DNA of 64,000 bases from Rhodoferax sp. OV413 (GTDB lineage Bacteria; Pseudomonadota; Gammaproteobacteria; Burkholderiales; Burkholderiaceae_C). The translations under genes and the position numbers were made by a program. Shown one piece after another: positions 45,277 through 52,844 of this stretch (the stretch's first letter is position 1; each line of letters begins with the position of its first letter). The notes under the pieces are model-generated. The model ran no database searches, was not told the DNA's origin, and was given only the letters and a program-made list of their open reading frames with translations. Location of the stretch: positions 1,524,386 through 1,588,385 of the forward strand of contig NZ_FNJA01000001.1 of assembly GCF_900104385.1 (NCBI RefSeq). The letters are read 5' to 3'.

Positions 45277-46587
45277 ATGGAAATCTTGTTCATCGGCGGG
45301 CTGCTGCTCGTCATCATGATGCTGCTGCTGTCGGGCGGCGTCTGGATCGCCATGACCCTGGCCATCTGCGGCTGGGTCGGCCAGGCCTTTTTTACCAATA
45401 CCGAGCCGGGTAAAAACTTGTTCTCGGCCTTCTGGGAGAGCAACGCCAGCTGGGAGCTGGCCGCGCTGCCGCTGTTCATCTGGATGGGCGAAATCCTGTT
45501 CCGCACCAAGCTCAGCGAAGAAATGTTCGAAGGCCTGCGCCCCTGGCTGAACCGCATTCCCGGCCGCCTGGCGCACACCACCATCCTGGGCTGCGGCATC
45601 TTTGGCTCGGTCAGCGGCTCGTCGGCCGCCACCTGCGCCACCATCGCCAAGGTCGCCCTGCCCGAGCTGAAGAAGCGCGGCTACAACGAAGACCTGGTAC
45701 TAGGCGCGCTGGCCACCGGCGGCACGCTGGGCATCTTGATACCGCCGTCCATCACCATGGTGGTGTACGCGGTAGCGGCCGATGCATCCATCATCCGCAT
45801 CTTTTTGGCCGGCTTCATTCCGTCGGCGGTGCTGATGGCCTTGTTCATGGGCTATATCGCCTGGTGGTCGATCCGTAACCCCGACAAAGTGCCCGCCGCC
45901 GACCCGCCCAGCAGCTGGGCCGAGAAGTTCCGCAAAAGCGGCAACCTGATCCCCTGCACGGTGCTGATCATCTTTATCGTCTGGGTGCTGGTGGCCGGCT
46001 ATGCCACGGCCACCGAATGCGCGGCCTACGGCGTGGCCGGCTCGCTGGCGATTGCCGCCTGGGGCCGGGCGCTGACCTGGAGCAACTTCTGGGAAGGCCT
46101 GATGGGCGCCACCCGCACCAGCTGCATGATCATGTTCATCCTGGCCGGCGCCGCCTTTTTGACCAAGACCATGGCCTTCACCGGCGTACCCCGCGCGCTG
46201 GCCGAATGGGTGATGGCCATGCATTTGTCGCCCTATGCGCTGATCGCCGCGCTGGTGGGCATCTACCTGGTGCTGGGCACCGCGCTCGATGGCATCAGCA
46301 TGATCGTGCTGACCAGCGCCGTGGTGCTGCCCATGATCCAGGCGGCCGGCTTCGACCTGATCTGGTTCGGCATCTTCATCATCCTGCTGGTCGAGATCGC
46401 CGAGGTCACGCCGCCGGTAGGCTTCAACCTGTTTGTGCTGCAGAACATGACCGGCAAGGACAGCAACACCGTGGCCCGCGCGGCCCTGCCGTTCTTTGGC
46501 TGCCTGGTGCTGTGCATCGTCATCATCACCGTCTTCCCGCAAGTCGTCACAATACTGCCCGACTTGGTAATGGGAACCGATAAATGA
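45277..46587 (+). CDS. dctM: TRAP transporter large permease DctM
   Basis: 436 residues, about 12 membrane segments. Family blocks include FGSVSGSSAATCATIAKVALPELKKRGYN, ATGGTLGILIPPSITMVVYAVAAD and EVTPPVGFNLFVLQ. It is the sodium-coupled transport subunit. It starts 15 bp after dctQ and its stop overlaps the fluC start (ATGA). Confidence 0.93.
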   Translation: MEILFIGGLLLVIMMLLLSGGVWIAMTLAICGWVGQAFFTNTEPGKNLFSAFWESNASWELAALPLFIWMGEILFRTKLSEEMFEGLRPWLNRIPGRLAHTTILGCGIFGSVSGSSAATCATIAKVALPELKKRGYNEDLVLGALATGGTLGILIPPSITMVVYAVAADASIIRIFLAGFIPSAVLMALFMGYIAWWSIRNPDKVPAADPPSSWAEKFRKSGNLIPCTVLIIFIVWVLVAGYATATECAAYGVAGSLAIAAWGRALTWSNFWEGLMGATRTSCMIMFILAGAAFLTKTMAFTGVPRALAEWVMAMHLSPYALIAALVGIYLVLGTALDGISMIVLTSAVVLPMIQAAGFDLIWFGIFIILLVEIAEVTPPVGFNLFVLQNMTGKDSNTVARAALPFFGCLVLCIVIITVFPQVVTILPDLVMGTDK

Positions 46588-46967
46588 TGGCTGTGTTTGC
46601 GATATGTGTGGGCGCCTGCTTTGGTGCGCTGGCCCGCTGGGGCCTGGGCCTGTGGCTGAACCCGGGCACCAGCATTCCCATGGGCACGCTGGCCGCCAAC
46701 CTGATCGGCGGCTACCTGGTGGGCGTGTGCGTGGGGGTGTTCCAAAGCCTGCCGCAGCTCGACCCGGTGTGGCGGCTGCTGCTGGTCACCGGCTTTCTGG
46801 GCGCGCTGACCACCTTCTCCAGCTTCTCGGCCGAGGTGGTGGGCATGCTGATGCAGCAACGCTACACCTTGGCGCTCGGCACCGCCGCCATCCACCTGCT
46901 GGGTTCGCTGCTGCTGACGGTTGCCGGCATCAAGACTGCTCTTTATTTCATAGCGCCTGGCGCTTGA
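46584..46967 (+). CDS. fluC: Fluoride channel FluC (CrcB)
   Basis: 127 residues with four membrane segments; a dual-topology dimer exporting F-. Signature blocks: GACFGALARWGLG, GTLAANLIGGYLVG with the pore Asn, and GFLGALTTFSSFSAEV. It is translationally coupled to dctM, an odd partner. The last six codons (FIAPGA) and stop are supplied by a family A repeat. No fluoride riboswitch was seen upstream. Confidence 0.92.
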   Translation: MMAVFAICVGACFGALARWGLGLWLNPGTSIPMGTLAANLIGGYLVGVCVGVFQSLPQLDPVWRLLLVTGFLGALTTFSSFSAEVVGMLMQQRYTLALGTAAIHLLGSLLLTVAGIKTALYFIAPGA

Positions 46968-46992
46968 TCTACCTACGCCAGAGGCCGATTTA
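46947..46992 (+). repeat. Family A intergenic repeat, copy 9
   Basis: Begins TTCATAGCGCCTGGCGC and ends ACGCCAGAGGCCGATTTA. It overlaps the last 21 bases of fluC. Confidence 0.8.
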
Positions 46993-47031
46993 TCCTAAAA
47001 AATCGGCATAGACAACCAACGCCAGCAACGC

Positions 47032-47053
47032 AAAAGGCCCTTTCGGGCCTTTT
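47032..47053. terminator. Rho-independent terminator, bidirectional
   Basis: AAAAGGCCC-TTTC-GGGCCTTTT: a GC-rich stem with A and T tracts on both sides. It lies 65 bp after fluC and 66 bp before the convergent PVYYQPQ-repeat gene end, suiting both. Confidence 0.85.
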
Positions 47054-47062
47054 TGCTACTTA

Positions 47063-47110
47063 TTCAATAGCTGCCAGCGCAGGTTCTATCTGCGTCAGCG
47101 GCCATTTTTA
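47063..47110 (+). repeat. Family A intergenic repeat, copy 10
   Basis: Contains CAATAGCTGCCAGCGCAGG then ATCTGCGTCAGCGGCCATTT. The second copy between fluC and the convergent gene. Confidence 0.8.
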
Positions 47111-47118
47111 TTTAAATA

Positions 47119-47526
47119 TTAACGATCCCAGCGGCGACCATCGCCGCGGCCATCGTTATCCCAGCCGCGGTGGTGGCCGTGGCCATGGCGCCAGCCGGGG
47201 TACACCACTTGCGGCTGTACGTAGACCGGTGGGCGTTGGTACACCACGGGCTGCGGCTGGTAATACACCGGCGCGGGCCGCACGTAGACGGGCCGTGGCT
47301 GCTCGTAGTACACCGGACGGGGCTGTTGGTAGTACACAGGCTGTGGCTGGTAGTACACCGGTGCGGGCTGCACATAAACCGGCTGCGGATTGGCCGCAAT
47401 GACCTGTACGCCGGGAATGCCCACTCCGATAGACCACGACACATCGCTACGCGCCTGGGCCACGCTAGCGGCGCCCAGAGCGGCAACCGCCAAAACACCC
47501 ACAAAAACCGAACGGTGGAACTTCAT
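47119..47526 (-). CDS. Exported proline/tyrosine-rich repeat protein
   Basis: 135 residues. A Sec signal is cleaved near VAQARSDV. The middle, residues 47-105, is a run of degenerate PVYYQPQ / PVYVRPAP repeats; the C-terminus is rich in His, Gly, Arg and Asp (HGHGHHRGWDNDGRGDG). Probably an extracytoplasmic structural or envelope protein; similar repeat proteins are common in Burkholderiales and lack known function. AAGGAG lies just before ATG 47526. The His-rich tail could bind metal (inference). Confidence 0.75.
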   Translation of the reverse strand: MKFHRSVFVGVLAVAALGAASVAQARSDVSWSIGVGIPGVQVIAANPQPVYVQPAPVYYQPQPVYYQQPRPVYYEQPRPVYVRPAPVYYQPQPVVYQRPPVYVQPQVVYPGWRHGHGHHRGWDNDGRGDGRRWDR

Positions 47527-47664
47527 ACAGATCTCCTTGTTGCAATTCCAGAAGCGCATTGCTTCCTACTACTGACAACGCGATAGACAGCATCTGGTGG
47601 ACAAAGGTGCCCATAGAAGAGTTGCCAAACGTAACAGTACGGCCCGCACCCCTAAAATCAGAGC

Positions 47665-49473
47665 ATGAGCGCACTCCCCCCCTCCAAAGCCCCCGCCGCA
47701 GCCCCTGGCGAAGCCACCAAGCCCAGCAACTTCCTGCGGCAGATCATCGAAGCCGATCTGGCCAACGGCACCTACACCGCCCGCCAATGGGCCGGCAGCC
47801 CCGGCGACGCCGCCCACCACGCGGCCGGCCAGCCCGACCCGGCCAAGATCCGCACCCGCTTCCCGCCCGAACCCAATGGCTACCTGCACATCGGCCACGC
47901 CAAAAGCATCTGCCTGAACTTCGGCCTGGCACGCGACTACGGCGGCGTCTGCCATCTGCGCTTTGACGACACCAACCCCGAAAAAGAAGACACCGAGTAC
48001 GTCAACGCCATCATCGACACCGTCAAATGGCTGGGCTACGACTGGAACGGCGCCCCAGACGCCGCGCCCTACCAGGCCAGCGACTACTTCGATTTCATGT
48101 ACCGCGCCGCCGAATACCTGGTCACCGCCGGCCACGCCTATGTGGACGAGCAAACCGTAGAGCAAATGCGCATCAACCGCGGCGACTTCGGCAAACCCGG
48201 TGTGGACAGCCCATTCCGCAGCCGCACCACGGCCGAAAACCTGGCCATCTTCCGCGAAATGCGCGACGGCCAGCACGAGGACGGATCGATGGTGCTGCGC
48301 GCCAAGATCGACATGGCCAGCCCCAACATCAATATGCGCGACCCGGCCATCTACCGCATCCGCCGCGCCACCCACCACCACACCGGCGACAAATGGTGCA
48401 TCTACCCGATGTACACCTTTGCCCACCCCATCGAAGACGCGCTGGAGCAAATCACCCACAGCATCTGCACGCTGGAATTTGAAGACCAGCGCCCGTTCTA
48501 CGACTGGCTGCTGGCCCGCCTGTGCGAAGGCGGCCTGCTGGCCAGCCCGCCCCCGCGCCAGTACGAATTTGCGCGCCTGAACCTCACCTACGTGGTCACC
48601 AGCAAACGCAAGCTGGCCCAGCTGGTGTACGACCACAAGGTCAGCGGCTGGGACGACCCCCGCATGCCCACCATCGTCGGCCTGCGCCGCCGCGGCTACA
48701 CCCCCGAGGCGCTGAACCTGTTTGCCGAACGCATAGGCGTGACCAAGAGCGACAGCTGGATCGACTACAGCACCCTGGAAGGCTGCCTGCGCGAAACCCT
48801 AGACCACAGCGCCCCCCGCACCATGGCCGTGCTCGACCCCGTCAAGTTGGTGCTGACTAACTGGGACGCCGTGATGGGCGCTGGCAAGCTAGACGCCTGC
48901 AGCGCCCCCGTGCACCCGCACCTGCCGGAGCTGGGTAAGCGCCAGTTCAACATCGGCAAAGAGGTCTGGATCGAACGCGGCGACTATGAAGAAACCCCGC
49001 CCAAGGGCTTCTTCCGCCTGTTCCCTGGCAACAAGGTGCGTCTCAAATACGGCCACGTCATCAGCTGCACCGGCGCCGTGAAAGACGCCAGCGGCCGTGT
49101 CACCGAAGTGCACGCTGAACTGATCCCCGACACCAAGAGCGGCACCCCCGGCGCCGACGCGGTCAAGGTCAAGGGCGTGATCACCTGGGTCGCCGTAGCC
49201 GACGGCCTGCCCGCCGAAGTCCGCATGTACGACCGCCTGTTCAGCGACGCCCAGCCCGACGCCGGCGGCAAGGACTTCATCGAAAGCCTGAACCCAAACA
49301 GCCTGAAAGTCGTGCACGCCATCGTCGAGCCGTCATTGGCCGCGGCCAAGGCGGACGACAAGTTCCAGTTTGAGCGGCATGGCTACTTTGTGGCGGATCG
49401 GGTGGACCACGTGCAAGGCACGAAGTTGGTGTTTAACTTGGCTGTGGGGTTGAAGGATTCTTGGGGGAAGTAA
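47665..49473 (+). CDS. glnS: Glutaminyl-tRNA synthetase
   Basis: 602 residues; a class I synthetase that charges tRNA-Gln. PPEPNGYLHIGHAKSI holds the HIGH motif, FDDTNPEKE follows, and VTSKRKL is the KMSKS-like loop. It is longer than the E. coli enzyme (554), mainly through an N-terminal extension of about 40 residues rich in Ala and Pro. It is monocistronic, with TAAAAT shortly before the start as a possible -10. Confidence 0.95.
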   Translation: MSALPPSKAPAAAPGEATKPSNFLRQIIEADLANGTYTARQWAGSPGDAAHHAAGQPDPAKIRTRFPPEPNGYLHIGHAKSICLNFGLARDYGGVCHLRFDDTNPEKEDTEYVNAIIDTVKWLGYDWNGAPDAAPYQASDYFDFMYRAAEYLVTAGHAYVDEQTVEQMRINRGDFGKPGVDSPFRSRTTAENLAIFREMRDGQHEDGSMVLRAKIDMASPNINMRDPAIYRIRRATHHHTGDKWCIYPMYTFAHPIEDALEQITHSICTLEFEDQRPFYDWLLARLCEGGLLASPPPRQYEFARLNLTYVVTSKRKLAQLVYDHKVSGWDDPRMPTIVGLRRRGYTPEALNLFAERIGVTKSDSWIDYSTLEGCLRETLDHSAPRTMAVLDPVKLVLTNWDAVMGAGKLDACSAPVHPHLPELGKRQFNIGKEVWIERGDYEETPPKGFFRLFPGNKVRLKYGHVISCTGAVKDASGRVTEVHAELIPDTKSGTPGADAVKVKGVITWVAVADGLPAEVRMYDRLFSDAQPDAGGKDFIESLNPNSLKVVHAIVEPSLAAAKADDKFQFERHGYFVADRVDHVQGTKLVFNLAVGLKDSWGK

Positions 49474-49533
49474 CGAGGGCACTCCATCGTGTACTAATCG
49501 TGCCAATTAGGCTCCTGGAACATTTGCAGAAGC

Positions 49534-49566
49534 AATAGCCACACTGAACTAGCCCTAATGGCTATT
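49534..49566 (+). terminator. Possible weak terminator after glnS
   Basis: AATAGCCA at 49534-49541 pairs with TGGCTATT at 49559-49566 and is followed by TGGTTTTT. The loop is long (17 nt), so this is a weaker candidate than the hairpin at 49594-49627. Confidence 0.35.
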
Positions 49567-49590
49567 TGGTTTTTCCCTGCGACGTCTTCT

Positions 49591-51456
49591 TTACTGCAAC
49601 AACTTTTTAGTTGTTGCAGGTTTTTTTGTCACCAACTTCTTTTTGGCGGGCGTCTTCAGTACTACAGCCTTTTTAGCTGGAGCCTTCTTGGCAGGAGTAA
49701 GCAACTCCTTTTTTTCCACAACTACCTCACTGATTTTCGCCCGTCTTCTGATGACAGAAGTTTTTACTTTTTCTGTAAAAGCAGATGTGCGAGGTTCAGT
49801 TCTAGTTTTACCTCGCATTAATGCAACGATAAGCTTTGTTGGCTCCTCTAAAGCTCTCAGAACTGAGGCCTCATCCTTCAATAAACTGTGCAATAGATTC
49901 TCTGCATGCTTAACTATTGAGCGCGAACCCAAATCTCCCGGCGCATCTCTTTCATAAAAAATTCTAAAGGCGTAAATGAGTTGATATCTTGCAGGTCGAA
50001 TTGTTGATGAAATTCGGCCATTGCGCATGAAATACTCGATCCAGTAGTTAAGCAAAGCTGCAACATAGTACGGTTCGTACTTGTGAGATGCGGCAAAGAT
50101 TGATGAGCCCAAGTCTTTCAAGATCGAGCTGAAATCCCGTGCTGTCTTGTGAGGTTCGTTGCGGTACATAGCAGCAACCGCCTTCACCAGCCCAAGTGGC
50201 GTAACAATTTTGGTCTTATCTACCTGAGCCCCAGAGTATTGTTTTGAGCGCCTCTCATACTTGAGTCCCGGCTCGGTATGTGTAAGGAAGTAAGCTTCCA
50301 ACCCTTTTTGAAAGTCAGTAACAGCAAGCAGCTGTGGCTGCGTTACAGCCGTTTGATTGTTTGTTGCCTGGATGACGTCACGTATTACCTCATCATCAGA
50401 TGTCTCTATAACTCGCAGAGGAATCATCACTCCGTGCAAATCTTTTGTTTCCATTCGCGCTAGTACATGGCTCGTCTGGCAACCATTGACAATCTGGTAA
50501 TCCTCTAATAGCAGTCTTTCGTTAACTTGCCTGATTTTTTTTGCAATGACCGTCACGCCGTTGTTCATCACCGCAAATCGTTGTTTGCGGGCTTTGTCTC
50601 TAAGCGTTTCTTGCATGACCGTATTGACTGGATTCAGCCCTTGCCAATCCCGAACGTTGTCATAGAAAGCCGCCTGCAGAACTTCACCTGCTGCACCAAC
50701 AATTAGCCTCCTAAACTCATCTGCGGGGATTACACCGACAAAAGCATTTTTTACTTTTTCGATATACCCAATTGAAATTTTCTTAGGGAAATTTAGATCA
50801 GCTGAAAGTTGATTTGTTAGTTGTTTATATCGTTTTTGCGTTTCGGAGGCGCCAATCAATTTAACAACAACGCTGCCAAAATTCCCAGTTTCATTCAACC
50901 TTTTAGTAATCTGCTTTTTCTTCTTGGCGAAATTTAGATCGCTTTCAAGCGGCTCATTTCCTGTCGTCACATAAAACAAGGAAACACTAGGATTTTGATC
51001 CCGAAACTCATGCGCATGCTCAAAAACTCGGGTCCAAACCGCATGAAATCGTCGAATTTTTTCATTGTCCGCAGGCGTGCAACCTTCCGTGACAAAGTGC
51101 TCTACGAAGTCTCCCAAGCTACCCAATACGCTCACATCAAAGGATGCGGATGTTTTCGCCTGTCCAAATACAAAATGAGCATCAACATATTTGTTTGTTT
51201 CGGCAAGCGCATCCACTTCATCAGGGTCGATAACTGGAACACCATTCACAATTGCAGAGACAAAATCCACGTCCGGCTGGGCATCCTCTCCTATTACAAA
51301 ATCTTCAGGGGACACCGTTCTTTGAGCGATAGGCTCTACTGCTATAAAAGCCGCAAATCGCTCATACGCGTCACTCTGTGACATGACCTCCAATAATGCA
51401 TTTTGGCTTCGGAAATTCTTGAGTAAGTTCTCAATAATTTTATTCATCGCAGTCAT
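49591..51456 (-). CDS. AIPR-family protein with histone-H1-like lysine/alanine tail
   Basis: 621 residues. The central block (FYDNVRDWQGLNPVN, FAVMNNGVTVIAKK, LEDYQIVNGCQTSHVL, ATNNQTAV) is the AIPR signature, a family first linked to abortive infection/phage resistance; its biochemical activity is not established. From about residue 585 the chain turns into TPAKKAPAKKAVVLK-like repeats, resembling histone H1 or AlgP tails and likely to bind nucleic acid. The gene is markedly AT-rich against its neighbours, which indicates acquisition. TGGAGA precedes ATG 51456. The last codons coincide with a plus-strand terminator hairpin. Confidence 0.82.
   Translation of the reverse strand: MTAMNKIIENLLKNFRSQNALLEVMSQSDAYERFAAFIAVEPIAQRTVSPEDFVIGEDAQPDVDFVSAIVNGVPVIDPDEVDALAETNKYVDAHFVFGQAKTSASFDVSVLGSLGDFVEHFVTEGCTPADNEKIRRFHAVWTRVFEHAHEFRDQNPSVSLFYVTTGNEPLESDLNFAKKKKQITKRLNETGNFGSVVVKLIGASETQKRYKQLTNQLSADLNFPKKISIGYIEKVKNAFVGVIPADEFRRLIVGAAGEVLQAAFYDNVRDWQGLNPVNTVMQETLRDKARKQRFAVMNNGVTVIAKKIRQVNERLLLEDYQIVNGCQTSHVLARMETKDLHGVMIPLRVIETSDDEVIRDVIQATNNQTAVTQPQLLAVTDFQKGLEAYFLTHTEPGLKYERRSKQYSGAQVDKTKIVTPLGLVKAVAAMYRNEPHKTARDFSSILKDLGSSIFAASHKYEPYYVAALLNYWIEYFMRNGRISSTIRPARYQLIYAFRIFYERDAPGDLGSRSIVKHAENLLHSLLKDEASVLRALEEPTKLIVALMRGKTRTEPRTSAFTEKVKTSVIRRRAKISEVVVEKKELLTPAKKAPAKKAVVLKTPAKKKLVTKKPATTKKLLQ
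49594..49627 (+). terminator. Rho-independent terminator within the 3' end of the AIPR gene
   Basis: CTGCAACAACT-TTTT-AGTTGTTGCAG followed by GTTTTTTT on the plus strand: an 11-bp perfect stem plus T-run. It would stop glnS transcription. On the minus strand the same bases encode the final residues KKPATTKKLLQ of the AIPR protein. Confidence 0.75.
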
Positions 51457-51574
51457 GTCTCCACATAATTCATTGATTTTTCACCAACAATCATGTTAAC
51501 GGATGATTCCTTATCATCTCTATAGATGTAGTATTCCTGTTTCCACAAACGCCGTCTCTATTGAAACCCACTTA

Positions 51575-51907
51575 ATCCTCCACTTCTGCTCCACCGAGCT
51601 AACCCCAAAGCAGCACTTCACCAAAGACGCAGCGCTGGACGAAACCATCCGCACCCGCTTCGGCGCTACGCGGGAGACCGCAGCCCAATGTGAGCTGTTT
51701 GCCTGGCGCGCAACGCCAGAGGGGCGACTGGCGGAGATATTGGTGCAAGACCAGTTCTTGCGCGATGTGTACTGCGACACGCCGAACGCCTTTGCGCAGG
51801 GCACGCTGGCCCTAGCGCTAACGCAAGAGTTGGCGGCCAGCGAGAAAAACCGCAGCGCTACGGCGAAAGAGCTGACTTTTCTGAATGAGCCAGGGTCTTT
51901 GTTCTAG
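51575..51907 (+). pseudogene. Decayed DUF924 gene (paralogue of 61883-62422)
   Basis: The translated remnant (ILHFCSTELTPKQHFTKD, RLAEILVQDQF, TFLNEPGSLF) matches the intact DUF924 protein at 61883-62422 over its first about 93 residues and last 15, but about 70 residues in between are missing in frame. The conserved ILHFWFEEL start has become ILHFCSTEL, and the normal start codon is gone; upstream sequence is AT-rich and shared with the AIPR promoter region. An open frame starts at 51503, but its first 24 codons do not resemble the family. Best read as a gene damaged near the AIPR insertion. Confidence 0.75.
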
Positions 51908-51932
51908 CCACACGCCTTGATTTCGCTACGCT

Positions 51933-51979
51933 TTTAGTAGCTGCTTGCGCAGCATTTATCTAGGGCAGAGGCCGATTTA
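51933..51979 (+). repeat. Family A intergenic repeat, copy 11
   Basis: Contains AGTAGCTGCTTGCGCAG and ends GGGCAGAGGCCGATTTA. It lies directly upstream of mntA. Confidence 0.75.
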
Positions 51980-52013
51980 ACGGAAAACCGTTACGCTCCA
52001 TTAAACTCCCGCC

Positions 52014-52322
52014 ATGCACCCCGCTATCGCCCAACACCGTGCCGGCATCACCGCCATTTGCCAGCGCTACCGCATCCAGCGGCTGGAGGTGTTTGGCTCG
52101 GCCGCACGGGCAGATGACTTTGACCCGGCCAGCAGCGACGCAGACTTTTTGGTGGAATTTGCGCCCGGCGTGCAGCCCGGGCTGGACTCCCTATTTGGTG
52201 CCAAAGCGGCGCTGGAAACCTTGCTGGGCCGTGGGGTGGACCTGGTGGAGCCCGGCGCTGTGCGCAACCCCTACGTGCTGGCCAGCATCAACCGCAACCG
52301 CGAAGCCGTGTATGCAGCGTGA
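52014..52322 (+). CDS. mntA: MntA-like minimal nucleotidyltransferase antitoxin
   Basis: 102 residues. The nucleotidyltransferase motif is FGSAARADDF with the acidic pair in SDADF, followed by VDLVEPGAVRNP. In the HepT/MntA system the MntA enzyme AMPylates a tyrosine of HepT and so blocks its RNase activity. The gene overlaps the HepT gene by 11 bp, as usual. Both genes are GC-rich like the chromosome, unlike the AIPR gene. Confidence 0.87.
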   Translation: MHPAIAQHRAGITAICQRYRIQRLEVFGSAARADDFDPASSDADFLVEFAPGVQPGLDSLFGAKAALETLLGRGVDLVEPGAVRNPYVLASINRNREAVYAA

Positions 52323-52656
52323 CCCGCGAGCCTATCTGTGGGACGTGCGCGAATCTGCCTTGGCGATTCAGTCGTTTACCGCAGACATGGACGCAACAGC
52401 GTACGCGGGCAACGCGATGGCGCAGGCGGCGGTAGAGCGCAAGTTTGAAGTCATCGGCGAAGCCCTCAACCAGTTGGCCAAGCTGGACGCAGCCATGGCC
52501 GCACGCATCCCGGACCTGCCGCAGATCGTGGCGTTTCGCAACCAGCTGATCCACGGCTACGCCACGGTGAACGTGGGCACGGTGTGGAACATTGCCCAGA
52601 ATGCCCTGCCCACACTGCTCGACGCAGTGCAGGCCCTGCTGGACGAACTTGCATAG
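52312..52656 (+). CDS. hepT: HepT-like HEPN RNase toxin (DUF86)
   Basis: 114 residues, all helical. The HEPN catalytic motif Rx4HxY is present as RNQLIHGY near residues 77-84, including the tyrosine that MntA modifies. VERKFEVIGEALNQLAK is the usual DUF86 block. The toxin cleaves RNA, probably tRNA, when released. ATG 52312 lies within the end of mntA, so translation is coupled. Confidence 0.87.
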   Translation: MQRDPRAYLWDVRESALAIQSFTADMDATAYAGNAMAQAAVERKFEVIGEALNQLAKLDAAMAARIPDLPQIVAFRNQLIHGYATVNVGTVWNIAQNALPTLLDAVQALLDELA

Positions 52657-52670
52657 CTTTTGCTGCATTT

Positions 52671-52710
52671 TTCATAGCTGCTTGCGCAGAGGCTATCTGC
52701 GCCGATTGCA
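52671..52710 (+). repeat. Family A intergenic repeat, copy 12
   Basis: Contains CATAGCTGCTTGCGCAG then CTATCTGCGCCGATTGCA. It lies 14 bp after hepT, so copies 11 and 12 bracket the mntA-hepT pair in the same orientation. Confidence 0.8.
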
Positions 52711-52797
52711 TATTTCCCCTGTAGTACGGCTGCACAAAAGTACAGGAGCAAACGGGTAGCCCACACCGTTGATCGCACCACACAGATACAAATATGC

Positions 52798-52839
52798 TTC
52801 TCATTATTGACAAAAACTAGATTTTGCAAATAATGAGAA
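52798..52839. promoter_or_regulatory. 42-bp operator dyad at the XRE antitoxin start
   Basis: Arms TTCTCATTATT (52798-52808) and AATAATGAGAA (52829-52839) are perfectly complementary; after a two-base mismatch the inner CAAAA and TTTTG also pair. It covers the first possible start codons of the XRE gene and very likely binds its product, giving autorepression. Confidence 0.7.
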
Positions 52840-52844
52840 ACACA

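Noticed and set aside
46370-46584. Fluoride riboswitch upstream of fluC
   Set aside because: The upstream sequence is the dctM coding end, with no room for a crcB-type aptamer.
47200-47400. Possible CRISPR or tandem satellite from the repeated TAGTACACCGG-like units
   Set aside because: The units are in-frame codons of the PVYYQPQ protein repeat, with irregular spacing and no spacer/repeat structure.
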